A DNA stretch of 64,000 bases. It comes from Hippasteria phrygiana. Lineage: Eukaryota; Echinodermata; Asteroidea; Valvatida; Goniasteridae. Both the position numbers and the translations under genes were made by a program. Numbering within the stretch: position 1 is the first letter of the stretch; each line of letters opens with the position of its first letter. This document shows positions 40,201 to 53,969 of this stretch, piece by piece. The stretch covers positions 124,001-188,000 of the forward strand of contig JAZGUH010000705.1 of NCBI GenBank assembly GCA_037893225.1, read 5' to 3'. The notes beneath the pieces are model-generated. The model ran no database searches and had not been told where the DNA came from. It saw only the letters and a list, made by a program, of their open reading frames with translations.

Positions 40201-41690
40201 TGCACACAGATGGTGGCCGGGAAGAAAATATACATTGCGAGGTTTGAATTTTCTCCACAAATGTTAACTCTAAGAAGCCGCCGATAATTGCAACATGTAG
40301 CGCCAGATCTAAGCTATCCATACATGTCCAAAGTACTGAATTTGGTTGATATTTCATGCAATTATGAATGAGTAAAGCAAGTCCATACCCCAGGGAATTT
40401 GACATGCATGGAGCAATAAATAGACGGTAACATGTACACAGATGTTGGCCGGAAAGAAAATAAACATTGCGAGGTTTGAATTTTCTCCACAAGTTTTAAC
40501 TCTAAGAAGCCGCCGATAATTGCAACATGTAGCGCCAGATCTAAGCTATCCATACATGTCCAAAGTACTGAATTTGGTTGATATTTCATGCAATTATGAA
40601 TGAGTAAAGCAAGTCCATACCCCAGGGAATTTGACATGCATGGAGCAATAAATAGACGGTAACATGTACACAGATGTTGGCCGGAAAGAAAATAAACATT
40701 GCGAGGTTTGAATTTTCTCCACAAGTTTTAACTCTAAGAAGCCGCCGATAATTGCAACATGTAGCGCCAGATCTAAGCTATCCATACATGTCAAAATTAC
40801 TGAATCTGGTTGATATTTCATGCAATTATGAATGAATAAAGCAAGTCCATACCCCAGGGAATTTGACATGCATGGAGCAATAAATAGACGGTAACATGTA
40901 CACAGATGTTGGCCGGAAAGAAAATAAACATTGCGAGGTTTGAATTTTCTCCACAAGTTTTAACTCTAGGAAGCCGCCGATGATTGCAACATGTAGCGCC
41001 AGATCTAAGCTATCCATACATGTCAAAATTACTGTATTTGGTTTATATTTCATGCAATTATGAATGAGTAAAGCAAGTCCATACCCCAGGGAATTTGACA
41101 TGCATGGAGCAATAAATAGAAGGTAATATGTACACAGATGTTGGCCGGAAAGAAAATAAACATTGCGAGGTTTGAATTTTCTCCACAAGTGTTAACTCTA
41201 AGAAGCCGCCGATAATTGCAACATGTAGCGCCAGATCTAAGCTATCCATACATGTCCAAAGTACTGCATTTGGTTGATATTTCATGCAATTATGAATGAG
41301 TAAAGCAAGTCCATACCCCAGGGAATTTGACATGCATGGAGCAATAAATAGACGGTAACATGTACACAGATGTTGGCCGGAAAGAAAATAAACATTGCGA
41401 GGTTTGAATTTTCTCCACAAGTTTTAACTCTAAGAAGCCGCCGATAATTGCAACATGTAGCGCCAGATCTAAGCTATCCATACATGTCAAAATTACTGAA
41501 TTTGGTTGATATTTCATGCAATTATGAATGAGTAAAGCAAGTCATACCCCAGGGAATTTGACAGGCATGGAGCAATAAATAGAAGGTAATATGCACACAG
41601 ATGTTGGCCGGAAAGAAAATAAACATTGCGAGGTTTGAATTTTCTCCACAAGTGTTAACTCTAAGAAGCCGCCGATAATTGCAACATGTA
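34277..41690. repeat. Second copy of the 7,414-bp (32-monomer) tandem duplication
   Basis: This directly follows the first copy, in the same orientation and register. It includes the nested 6-monomer duplication, now at about 35,898 to 38,677, and the ACTAAATTTGG marker at 39875. The monomer at 34,277 has a left half like the one at 41,691 (TATCGATAC, TCCAAAGTAC) and a right half like the one at 26,863 (CAAGTGTTAAC). That is the signature of the exchange junction. Confidence 0.9.
38446..41227. repeat. Segment copied at 43,545-46,326
   Basis: About twelve monomers match a second place at a constant offset of 5,099 bp (22 monomers). The ACTAAATTTGG marker at 39875 recurs at 44974, exactly 5,099 bp away. 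The GAATGAATAAAG, TGTATTTGGTTTAT and TGCATTTGG monomers follow in the same order in both places. The segment lies within the second 7,414-bp copy, so this exchange is later than or linked to that event. Confidence 0.85.
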
Positions 41691-43312
41691 GCGCCAGATC
41701 TAAGCTATCGATACATGTCCAAAGTACTGAATTTGGTTGATATTTCATGCAATTATGAATGAGTAAAGCAAGTCCATACCCCAGGGAATTTGACATGCAT
41801 GGAGCAATAAATAGACGGTAACATGTACACAGATGTTGGCCGGAAAGAAAATAAACATTGCGAGGTTTGAATTTTCTCCACAAGTTTTAACTCTAAGAAG
41901 CCGCCGATAATTGCAACATGTAGCGCCAGATCTAAGCTATCCATACATGTCAAAATTACTGAATCTGGTTGATATTTCATGCAATTATGAATGAGTAAAG
42001 CAAGTCATACCCCAGGGAATTTGACAGGCATGGAGCAATAAATAGAAGGTAATATGCACACAGATGTTGGCCGGAAAGAAAATAAACATTGCGAGGTTTG
42101 AATTTTCTCCACAAGTTTTAACTCTAAGAAGCCGCCGATAATTGCAACATGTAGCGCCAGATCTAAGCTATCCATACATGTCAAAATTACTGAATTTGGT
42201 TGATATTTCATGCAATTATGAATGAGTAAAGCAAGTCATACCCTGGGGAATTTGACAGGCATGGAGCAATAAATAAAAGGTAATCTGCACACAGATGGTG
42301 GCCGGGAAGAAAATAAACATTGCGAGGTTTGAATTTTCTCCACAAATGTTAACTCTAAGAAGCCGCCGATAATTGCAACATGTAGCGCCAGATCTAAGCT
42401 ATCCATACATGTCCAAAGTACTGAATTTGGTTGATATTTCATGCAATTATGAATGAGTAAAGCAAGTCCATACCCCAGGGAATTTGACATGCATGGAGCA
42501 ATAAATAGACGGTAACATGTACACAGATGTTGGCCGGAAAGAAAATAAACATTGCGAGGTTTGAATTTTCTCCACAAGTTTTAACTCTAAGAAGCCGCCG
42601 ATAATTGCAACATGTAGCGCCAGATCTAAGCTATCCATACATGTCCAAAGTACTGAATTTGGTTGATATTTCATGCAATTATGAATGAGTAAAGCAAGTC
42701 CATACCCCAGGGAATTTGACATGCATGGAGCAATAAATAGACGGTAACATGTACACAGATGTTGGCCGGAAAGAAAATAAACATTGCGAGGTTTGAATTT
42801 TCTCCACAAGTTTTAACTCTAAGAAGCCGCCGATAATTGCAACATGTAGCGCCAGATCTAAGCTATCCATACATGTCAAAATTACTGAATCTGGTTGATA
42901 TTTCATGCAATTATGAATGAATAAAGCAAGTCCATACCCCAGGGAATTTGACATGCATGGAGCAATAAATAGACGGTAACATGTACACAGATGTTGGCCG
43001 GAAAGAAAATAAACATTGCGAGGTTTGAATTTTCTCCACAAGTTTTAACTCTAGGAAGCCGCCGATGATTGCAACATGTAGCGCCAGATCTAAGCTATCC
43101 ATACATGTCAAAATTACTGTATTTGGTTTATATTTCATGCAATTATGAATGAGTAAAGCAAGTCCATACCCCAGGGAATTTGACATGCATGGAGCAATAA
43201 ATAGAAGGTAATATGTACACAGATGTTGGCCGGAAAGAAAATAAACATTGCGAGGTTTGAATTTTCTCCACAAGTGTTAACTCTAAGAAGCCGCCGATAA
43301 TTGCAACATGTA
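41691..43312. repeat. Seven-monomer segment copied at 46,327-47,948
   Basis: Seven monomers recur at an offset of 4,636 bp (20 monomers). The order is a monomer followed by GAATCTGG, two short forms (AATAGAAGG, then AATAAAAGG with ACAAATG), long forms, a GAATGAATAAAG monomer and the TGTATTTGGTTTAT monomer. Near 43,463 the adjoining copy has TTGGCCGGGAAG where its partner has TTGGCCGGAAAG. Confidence 0.82.
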
Positions 43313-43544
43313 GCGCCAGATCTAAGCTATCCATACATGTCCAAAGTACTGCATTTGGTTGATATTTCATGCAATTATGAATGAGTAAAGCAAGTCCATA
43401 CCCCAGGGAATTTGACATGCATGGAGCAATAAATAGACGGTAACATGTACACAGATGTTGGCCGGGAAGAAAATAAACATTGCGAGGTTTGAATTTTCTC
43501 CACAAGTTTTAACTCTAAGAAGCCGCCGATAATTGCAACATGTA

Positions 43545-46326
43545 GCGCCAGATCTAAGCTATCCATACATGTCCAAAGTACTGAATTTGGTTGATATTTC
43601 ATGCAATTATGAATGAGTAAAGCAAGTCCATACCCCAGGGAATTTGACATGCATGGAGCAATAAATAGACGGTAACATGTACACAGATGTTGGCCGGAAA
43701 GAAAATAAACATTGCGAGGTTTGAATTTTCTCCACAAGTTTTAACTCTAAGAAGCCGCCGATAATTGCAACATGTAGCGCCAGATCTAAGCTATCCATAC
43801 ATGTCAAAATTACTGAATCTGGTTGATATTTCATGCAATTATGAATGAATAAAGCAAGTCCATACCCCAGGGAATTTGACATGCATGGAGCAATAAATAG
43901 ACGGTAACATGTACACAGATGTTGGCCGGAAAGAAAATAAACATTGCGAGGTTTGAATTTTCTCCACAAGTTTTAACTCTAGGAAGCCGCCGATGATTGC
44001 AACATGTAGCGCCAGATCTAAGCTATCCATACATGTCAAAATTACTGTATTTGGTTGATATTTCATGCAATTATGAATGAGTAAAGCAAGTCCATACCCC
44101 AGGGAATTTGACATGCATGGAGCAATAAATAGACGGTAACATGTACACAGATGTTGGCCGGAAAGAAAATAAACATTGCGAGGTTTGAATTTTCTCCACA
44201 AGTGTTAACTCTAAGAAGCCGCCGATAATTGCAACATGTAGCGCCAGATCTAAGCTATCCATACATGTCAAAATTACTGAATTTGGTTGATATTTCATGC
44301 AATTATGAATGAGTAAAGCAAGTCCATACCCCAGGGAATTTGACAGGCATGGAGCAATAAATAGAAGGTAATATGCACACAGATGTTGGCCGGAAAGAAA
44401 ATAAACATTGCGAGGTTTGAATTTTCTCCACAAGTTTTAACTCTAAGAAGCCGCCGATAATTGCAACATGTAGCGCCAGATCTAAACTATCGATACATGT
44501 CCAAAGTACTGAATTTGGTTGATATTTCATGCAATTATGAATGAGTAAAGCAAGTCCATACCCCAGGGAATTTGACATGCATGGAGCAATAAATAGACGG
44601 TAACATGTACACAGATGTTGGCCGGAAAGAAAATAAACATTGCGAGGTTTGAATTTTCTCCACAAGTTTTAACTCTAAGAAGCCGCCGATAATTGCAACA
44701 TGTAGCGCCAGATCTAAGCTATCCATACATGTCAAAATTACTGAATTTGGTTGATATTTCATGCAATTATGAATGAGTAAAGCAAGTCATACCCTAGGGA
44801 ATTTGACAGGCATGGAGCAATAAATAAAAGGTAATCTGCACACAGATGGTGGCCGGGAAGAAAATAAACATTGCGAGGTTTGAATTTTCTCCACAAGTGT
44901 TAACTCTAAGAAGCCGCCGATAATTGCAACATGTAGCGCCAGATCTAAGCTATCGATACATGTCCAAAGTACTAAATTTGGTTGATATTTCATGCAATTA
45001 TGAATGAGTAAAGCAAGTCCATACCCCAGGGAATTTGACATGCATGGAGCAATAAATAGACGGTAACATGTACACAGATGTTGGCCGGAAAGAAAATAAA
45101 CATTGCGAGGTTTGAATTTTCTCCACAAGTTTTAACTCTAAGAAGCCGCCGATAATTGCAACATGTAGCGCCAGATCTAAGCTATCCATACATGTCAAAA
45201 TTACTGAATCTGGTTGATATTTCATGCAATTATGAATGAGTAAAGCAAGTCATACCCCAGGGAATTTGACAGGCATGGAGCAATAAATAAAAGGTAATCT
45301 GCACACAGATGGTGGCCGGGAAGAAAATATACATTGCGAGGTTTGAATTTTCTCCACAAATGTTAACTCTAAGAAGCCGCCGATAATTGCAACATGTAGC
45401 GCCAGATCTAAGCTATCCATACATGTCCAAAGTACTGAATTTGGTTGATATTTCATGCAATTATGAATGAGTAAAGCAAGTCCATACCCCAGGGAATTTG
45501 ACATGCATGGAGCAATAAATAGACGGTAACATGTACACAGATGTTGGCCGGAAAGAAAATAAACATTGCGAGGTTTGAATTTTCTCCACAAGTTTTAACT
45601 CTAAGAAGCCGCCGATAATTGCAACATGTAGCGCCAGATCTAAGCTATCCATACATGTCCAAAGTACTGAATTTGGTTGATATTTCATGCAATTATGAAT
45701 GAGTAAAGCAAGTCCATACCCCAGGGAATTTGACATGCATGGAGCAATAAATAGACGGTAACATGTACACAGATGTTGGCCGGAAAGAAAATAAACATTG
45801 CGAGGTTTGAATTTTCTCCACAAGTTTTAACTCTAAGAAGCCGCCGATAATTGCAACATGTAGCGCCAGATCTAAGCTATCCATACATGTCAAAATTACT
45901 GAATCTGGTTGATATTTCATGCAATTATGAATGAATAAAGCAAGTCCATACCCCAGGGAATTTGACATGCATGGAGCAATAAATAGACGGTAACATGTAC
46001 ACAGATGTTGGCCGGAAAGAAAATAAACATTGCGAGGTTTGAATTTTCTCCACAAGTTTTAACTCTAGGAAGCCGCCGATGATTGCAACATGTAGCGCCA
46101 GATCTAAGCTATCCATACATGTCAAAATTACTGTATTTGGTTTATATTTCATGCAATTATGAATGAGTAAAGCAAGTCCATACCCCAGGGAATTTGACAT
46201 GCATGGAGCAATAAATAGAAGGTAATATGTACACAGATGTTGGCCGGAAAGAAAATAAACATTGCGAGGTTTGAATTTTCTCCACAAGTGTTAACTCTAA
46301 GAAGCCGCCGATAATTGCAACATGTA
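43545..46326. repeat. Copy of 38,446-41,227 at offset 5,099 bp
   Basis: The block repeats the marker order of its partner, including ACTAAATTTGG at 44974. The next monomer at 46,327 instead resembles that at 41,691 (offset 4,636 bp), so a second junction lies at the boundary. Confidence 0.84.
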
Positions 46327-47948
46327 GCGCCAGATCTAAGCTATCCATACATGTCCAAAGTACTGCATTTGGTTGATATTTCATGCAATTATGAATGAGT
46401 AAAGCAAGTCCATACCCCAGGGAATTTGACATGCATGGAGCAATAAATAGACGGTAACATGTACACAGATGTTGGCCGGAAAGAAAATAAACATTGCGAG
46501 GTTTGAATTTTCTCCACAAGTTTTAACTCTAAGAAGCCGCCGATAATTGCAACATGTAGCGCCAGATCTAAGCTATCCATACATGTCAAAATTACTGAAT
46601 CTGGTTGATATTTCATGCAATTATGAATGAGTAAAGCAAGTCATACCCCAGGGAATTTGACAGGCATGGAGCAATAAATAGAAGGTAATATGCACACAGA
46701 TGTTGGCCGGAAAGAAAATAAACATTGCGAGGTTTGAATTTTCTCCACAAGTTTTAACTCTAAGAAGCCGCCGATAATTGCAACATGTAGCGCCAGATCT
46801 AAGCTATCCATACATGTCAAAATTACTGAATTTGGTTGATATTTCATGCAATTATGAATGAGTAAAGCAAGTCATACCCTGGGGAATTTGACAGGCATGG
46901 AGCAATAAATAAAAGGTAATCTGCACACAGATGGTGGCCGGGAAGAAAATAAACATTGCGAGGTTTGAATTTTCTCCACAAATGTTAACTCTAAGAAGCC
47001 GCCGATAATTGCAACATGTAGCGCCAGATCTAAGCTATCCATACATGTCCAAAGTACTGAATTTGGTTGATATTTCATGCAATTATGAATGAGTAAAGCA
47101 AGTCCATACCCCAGGGAATTTGACATGCATGGAGCAATAAATAGACGGTAACATGTACACAGATGTTGGCCGGAAAGAAAATAAACATTGCGAGGTTTGA
47201 ATTTTCTCCACAAGTTTTAACTCTAAGAAGCCGCCGATAATTGCAACATGTAGCGCCAGATCTAAGCTATCCATACATGTCCAAAGTACTGAATTTGGTT
47301 GATATTTCATGCAATTATGAATGAGTAAAGCAAGTCCATACCCCAGGGAATTTGACATGCATGGAGCAATAAATAGACGGTAACATGTACACAGATGTTG
47401 GCCGGAAAGAAAATAAACATTGCGAGGTTTGAATTTTCTCCACAAGTTTTAACTCTAAGAAGCCGCCGATAATTGCAACATGTAGCGCCAGATCTAAGCT
47501 ATCCATACATGTCAAAATTACTGAATCTGGTTGATATTTCATGCAATTATGAATGAATAAAGCAAGTCCATACCCCAGGGAATTTGACATGCATGGAGCA
47601 ATAAATAGACGGTAACATGTACACAGATGTTGGCCGGAAAGAAAATAAACATTGCGAGGTTTGAATTTTCTCCACAAGTTTTAACTCTAGGAAGCCGCCG
47701 ATGATTGCAACATGTAGCGCCAGATCTAAGCTATCCATACATGTCAAAATTACTGTATTTGGTTTATATTTCATGCAATTATGAATGAGTAAAGCAAGTC
47801 CATACCCCAGGGAATTTGACATGCATGGAGCAATAAATAGAAGGTAATATGTACACAGATGTTGGCCGGAAAGAAAATAAACATTGCGAGGTTTGAATTT
47901 TCTCCACAAGTGTTAACTCTAAGAAGCCGCCGATAATTGCAACATGTA
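46327..47948. repeat. Copy of 41,691-43,312 at offset 4,636 bp
   Basis: Same monomer order as its partner. It runs on into the segment (about 47,717-48,938) that matches the left edge of the window at offset 46,558 bp. Confidence 0.82.
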
Positions 47949-50900
47949 GCGCCAGATCTAAGCTATCCATACATGTCCAAAGTACTGCATTTGGTTGATA
48001 TTTCATGCAATTATGAATGAGTAAAGCAAGTCCATACCCCAGGGAATTTGACATGCATGGAGCAATAAATAGACGGTAACATGTACACAGATGTTGGCCG
48101 GAAAGAAAATAAACATTGCGAGGTTTGAATTTTCTCCACAAGTTTTAACTCTAAGAAGCCGCCGATAATTGCAACATGTAGCGCCAGATCTAAGCTATCC
48201 ATACATGTCAAAATTACTGAATTTGGTTGATATTTCATGCAATTATGAATGAGTAAAGCAAGTCATACCCCAGGGAATTTGACAGGCATGGAGCAATAAA
48301 TAGAAGGTAATATGCACACAGATGTTGGCCGGAAAGAAAATAAACATTGCGAGGTTTGAATTTTCTCCACAAGTTTTAACTCTAAGAAGCCGCCGATAAT
48401 TGCAACATGTAGCGCCAGATCTAAGCTATCCATACATGTCAAAATTACTGAATTTGGTTGATATTTCATGCAATTATGAATGAGTAAAGCAAGTCCATAC
48501 CCCAGGGAATTTGACATGCATGGAGCAATAAATAGACGGTAACATGTACACAGATGTTGGCCGGAAAGAAAATAAACATTGCGAGGTTTGAATTTTCTCC
48601 ACAAGTTTTAACTCTAAGAAGCCGCCGATAATTGCAACATGTAGCGCCAGATCTAAGCTATCCATACATGTCAAAATTACTGAATTTGGTTGATATTTCA
48701 TGCAATTATGAATGAGTAAAGCAAGTCATACCCTAGGGAATTTGACAGGCATGGAGCAATAAATAAAAGGTAATCTGCACACAGATGGTGGCCGGGAAGA
48801 AAATAAACATTGCGAGGTTTGAATTTTCTCCACAAGTGTTAACTCTAAGAAGCCGCCGATAATTGCAACATGTAGCGCCAGATCTAAGCTATCGATACAT
48901 GTCCAAAGTACTGAATTTGGTTGATATTTCATGCAATTATGAATGAGTAAAGCAAGTCCATACCCCAGGGAATTTGACATGCATGGAGCAATAAATAGAC
49001 GGTAACATGTACACAGATGTTGGCCGGAAAGAAAATAAACATTGCGAGGTTTGAATTTTCTCCACAAGTTTTAACTCTAAGAAGCCGCCGATAATTGCAA
49101 CATGTAGCGCCAGATCTAAGCTATCCATACATGTCAAAATTACTGAATCTGGTTGATATTTCATGCAATTATGAATGAGTAAAGCAAGTCATACCCCAGG
49201 GAATTTGACAGGCATGGAGCAATAAATAGAAGGTAATATGCACACAGATGTTGGCCGGAAAGAAAATAAACATTGCGAGGTTTGAATTTTCTCCACAAGT
49301 TTTAACTCTAAGAAGCCGCCGATAATTGCAACATGTAGCGCCAGATCTAAGCTATCCATACATGTCAAAATTACTGAATTTGGTTGATATTTCATGCAAT
49401 TATGAATGAGTAAAGCAAGTCATACCCTGGGGAATTTGACAGGCATGGAGCAATAAATAAAAGGTAATCTGCACACAGATGGTGGCCGGGAAGAAAATAA
49501 ACATTGCGAGGTTTGAATTTTCTCCACAAATGTTAACTCTAAGAAGCCGCCGATAATTGCAACATGTAGCGCCAGATCTAAGCTATCCATACATGTCCAA
49601 AGTACTGAATTTGGTTGATATTTCATGCAATTATGAATGAGTAAAGCAAGTCCATACCCCAGGGAATTTGACATGCATGGAGCAATAAATAGACGGTAAC
49701 ATGTACACAGATGTTGGCCGGAAAGAAAATAAACATTGCGAGGTTTGAATTTTCTCCACAAGTTTTAACTCTAAGAAGCCGCCGATAATTGCAACATGTA
49801 GCGCCAGATCTAAGCTATCCATACATGTCAAAATTACTGAATTTGGTTGATATTTCATGCAATTATGAATGAGTAAAGCAAGTCCATACCCCATGGAATT
49901 TGACAGGCATGGAGCAATAAATAGAAGGTAATATGCACACAGATGTTGGCCGGAAAGAAAATAAACATTGCGAGGTTTGAATTTTCTCCACAAGTTTTAA
50001 CTCTAAGAAGCCGCCGATAATTGCAACATGTAGCGCCAGATCTAAACTATCGATACATGTCCAAAGTACTGAATTTGGTTGATATTTCATGCAATTATGA
50101 ATGAGTAAAGCAAGTCCATACCCCAGGGAATTTGACATGCATGGAGCAATAAATAGACGGTAACATGTACACAGATGTTGGCCGGAAAGAAAATAAACAT
50201 TGCGAGGTTTGAATTTTCTCCACAAGTTTTAACTCTAGGAAGCCGCCGATGATTGCAACATGTAGCGCCAGATCTAAGCTATCCATACATGTCAAAATTA
50301 CTGTATTTGGTTGATATTTCATGCAATTATGAATGAGTAAAGCAAGTCCATACCCCAGGGAATTTGACATGCATGGAGCAATAAATAGACGGTAACATGT
50401 ACACAGATGTTGGCCGGAAAGAAAATAAACATTGCGAGGTTTGAATTTTCTCCACAAGTTTTAACTCTAAGAAGCCGCCGATAATTGCAACATGTAGCGC
50501 CAGATCTAAGCTATCCATACATGTCAAAATTACTGAATTTGGTTGATATTTCATGCAATTATGAATGAGTAAAGCAAGTCATACCCTAGGGAATTTGACA
50601 GGCATGGAGCAATAAATAAAAGGTAATATGCACACAGATGTTGGCCGGAAAGAAAATAAACATTGCGAGGTTTGAATTTTCTCCACAAGTTTTAACTCTA
50701 GGAAGCCGCCGATGATTGCAACATGTAGCGCCAGATCTAAGCTATCCATACATGTCAAAATTACTGAATTTGGTTGATATTTCATGCAATTATGAATGAG
50801 TAAAGCAAGTCCATACCCCAGGGAATTTGACATGCATGGAGCAATAAATAGACGGTAACATGTACACAGATGTTGGCCGGAAAGAAAATAAACATTGCGA

Positions 50901-50959
50901 GGTTTGAATTTTCTCCACAAGTTTTAACTCTAAGAAGCCGCCGATAATTGCAACATGTA
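47949..50959. repeat. Thirteen mixed monomers between duplicated blocks
   Basis: This stretch is ordinary array. It has short and long forms in an order partly matching 20.1-21.0 kb (offset 28,500 bp for about four monomers), then monomers like those near 19.5-19.9 kb. A private change, CCCCATGGAATT instead of CCCCAGGGAATT, is present near 49,893. I see no other structure in it. Confidence 0.75.
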
Positions 50960-52890
50960 GCGCCAGATCTAAGCTATCCATACATGTCAAAATTACTGAA
51001 TTTGGTTGATATTTCATGCAATTATGAATGAGTAAAGCAAGTCATACCCTAGGGAATTTGACAGGCATGGAGCAATAAATAAAAGGTAATCTGCACACAG
51101 ATGGTGGCCGGGAAGAAAATAAACATTGCGAGGTTTGAATTTTCTCCACAAGTGTTAACTCTAAGAAGCCGCCGATAATTGCAACATGTAGCGCCAGATC
51201 TAAGCTATCCATACATGTCAAAATTACTGAATTTGGTTGATATTTCATGCAATTATGAATGAGTAGAGCAAGTCCATACCCCAGGGAATTTGACAGGCAT
51301 GAAGCAATAAATAAAAGGTAATATGCTCACAGATGTTGGCCGGAAAGAAAATAAACATTGCGAGGTTTGAATTTTCTCCACAAGTTTTAACTCTAAGAAG
51401 CCGCCGATAATTGCAACATGTAGCGCCAGATCTAAGCTATCCATACATGTCAAAATTACTGAATTTGGTTGATATTTCATGCAATTATGAATGAGTAAAG
51501 CAAGTCATACCCTAGGGAATTTGACAGGCATGGAGCAATAAATAAAAGGTAATCTGCACACAGATGGTGGCCGGGAAGAAAATAAACATTGCGAGGTTTG
51601 AATTTTCTCCACAAGTGTTAACTCTAAGAAGCCGCCGATAATTGCAACATGTAGCGCCAGATCTAAGCTATCCATACATGTCAAAATTACTGAATTTGGT
51701 TGATATTTCATGCAATTATGAATGAGTAGAGCAAGTCCATACCCCAGGGAATTTGACAGGCATGAAGCAATAAATAAAAGGTAATATGCTCACAGATGTT
51801 GGCCGGAAAGAAAATAAACATTGCGAGGTTTGAATTTTCTCCACAAGTTTTAACTCTAGGAAGCCGCCGATGATTGCAACATGTAGCGCCAGATCTAAGC
51901 TATCCATACATGTCAAAATTACTGTATTTGGTTTATATTTCATGCAATTATGAATGAGTAAAGCAAGTCCATACCCCAGGGAATTTGACATGCATGGAGC
52001 AATAAATAGACGGTAACATGTACACAGATGTTGGCCGGAAAGAAAATATACATTGCGAGGTTTGAATTTTCTCCACAAGTGTTAACTCTAAGAAGCCGCC
52101 GATAATTGCAACATGTAGCGCCAGATCTAAGCTATCCATACATGTCCAAAGTACTGAATTTGGTTGATATTTCATGCAATTATGAATGAGTAAAGCAAGT
52201 CCATACCCCAGGGAATTTGACATGCATGGAGCAATAAATAGAAGGTAATATGTACACAGATGTTGGCCGGAAAGAAAATAAACATTGCGAGGTTTGAATT
52301 TTCTCCACAAGTGTTAACTCTAAGAAGCCGCCGATAATTGCAACATGTAGCGCCAGATCTAAGCTATCCATACATGTCCAAAGTACTGCATTTGGTTGAT
52401 ATTTCATGCAATTATGAATGAGTAAAGCAAGTCCATACCCCAGGGAATTTGACATGCATGGAGCAATAAATAGACGGTAACATGTACACAGATGTTGGCC
52501 GGAAAGAAAATAAACATTGCGAGGTTTGAATTTTCTCCACAAGTTTTAACTCTAAGAAGCCGCCGATAATTGCAACATGTAGCGCCAGATCTAAGCTATC
52601 CATACATGTCAAAATTACTGAATTTGGTTGATATTTCATGCAATTATGAATGAGTAAAGCAAGTCATACCCCAGGGAATTTGACAGGCATGGAGCAATAA
52701 ATAGAAGGTAATATGCACACAGATGGTGGCCGGAAAGAAAATAAACATTGCGAGGTTTGAATTTTCTCCACAAGTTTTAACTCTAAGAAGCCGCCGATAA
52801 TTGCAACATGTAGCGCCAGATCTAAGCTATCCATACATGTCAAAATTACTGAATTTGGTTGATATTTCATGCAATTATGAATGAGTAAAG
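50960..52890. repeat. Near-identical copy of the left edge, 50,959 bp downstream
   Basis: Eight monomers repeat 1 to about 1930 in order, including the rare GAGTAGAGC / GAAGCAATAAA / ATGCTCACAG monomers that occur nowhere between. The copy has CCCTAGGG and CAAGTGTTAAC in its first monomer where the left edge has CCCTGGGG and CAAGTTTTAAC. Later it has GATGGTGGCCGGAAAG near 52,726 where the left edge has GATGTTGGCC. The match stops where this copy has CAATTCATACCC (about 52,893). Confidence 0.88.
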
Positions 52891-53969
52891 CAATTCATAC
52901 CCTAGGGAATTTGACAGGCATGGAGCAATAAATAAAAGGTAATCTGCACACAGATGGTGGCCGGGAAGAAAATAAACATTGCGAGGTTTGAATTTTCTCC
53001 ACAAGTGTTAACTCTAAGAAGCCGCCGATAATTGCAACATGTAGCGCCAGATCTAAGCTATCGATACATGTCCAAAGTACTGAATTTGGTTGATATTTCA
53101 TGCAATTATGAATGAGTAAAGCAAGTCCATACCCCAGGGAATTTGACATGCATGGAGCAATAAATAGACGGTAACATGTACACAGATGTTGGCCGGAAAG
53201 AAAATAAACATTGCGAGGTTTGAATTTTCTCCACAAGTTTTAACTCTAAGAAGCCGCCGATAATTGCAACATGTAGCACCAGATCTAAGCTATCCATACA
53301 TGTCAAAATTACTGAATCTGGTTGATATTTCATGCAATTATGAATGAGTAAAGCAAGTCATACCCCAGGGAATTTGACAGGCATGGAGCAATAAATAGAA
53401 GGTAATATGCACACAGATGTTGGCCGGAAAGAAAATAAACATTGCGAGGTTTGAATTTTCTCCACAAGTTTTAACTCTAAGAAGCCGCCGATAATTGCAA
53501 CATGTAGCGCCAGATCTAAGCTATCCATACATGTCAAAATTACTGAATTTGGTTGATATTTCATGCAATTATGAATGAGTAAAGCAATTCATACCCTAGG
53601 GAATTTGACAGGCATGGAGCAATAAATAAAAGGTAATCTGCACACAGATGGTGGCCGGAAAGAAAATAAACATTGCGAGGTTTGAATTTTCTCCACAAGT
53701 GTTAACTCTAAGAAGCCGCCGATAATTGCAACATGTAGCGCCAGATCTAAGCTATCCATACATGTCAAAATTACTGAATTTTGTTGATATTTCATGCAAT
53801 TATGAATGAGTAAAGCAAGTCCATACCCCAGGGAATTTGACATGCATGGAGCAATAAATAGACGGTAATATGTACACAGATGTTGGCCGGAAAGAAAATA
53901 AACATTGCGAGGTTTGAATTTTCTCCACAAGTTTTAACTCTAAGAAGCCGCCGATAATTGCAACATGTA

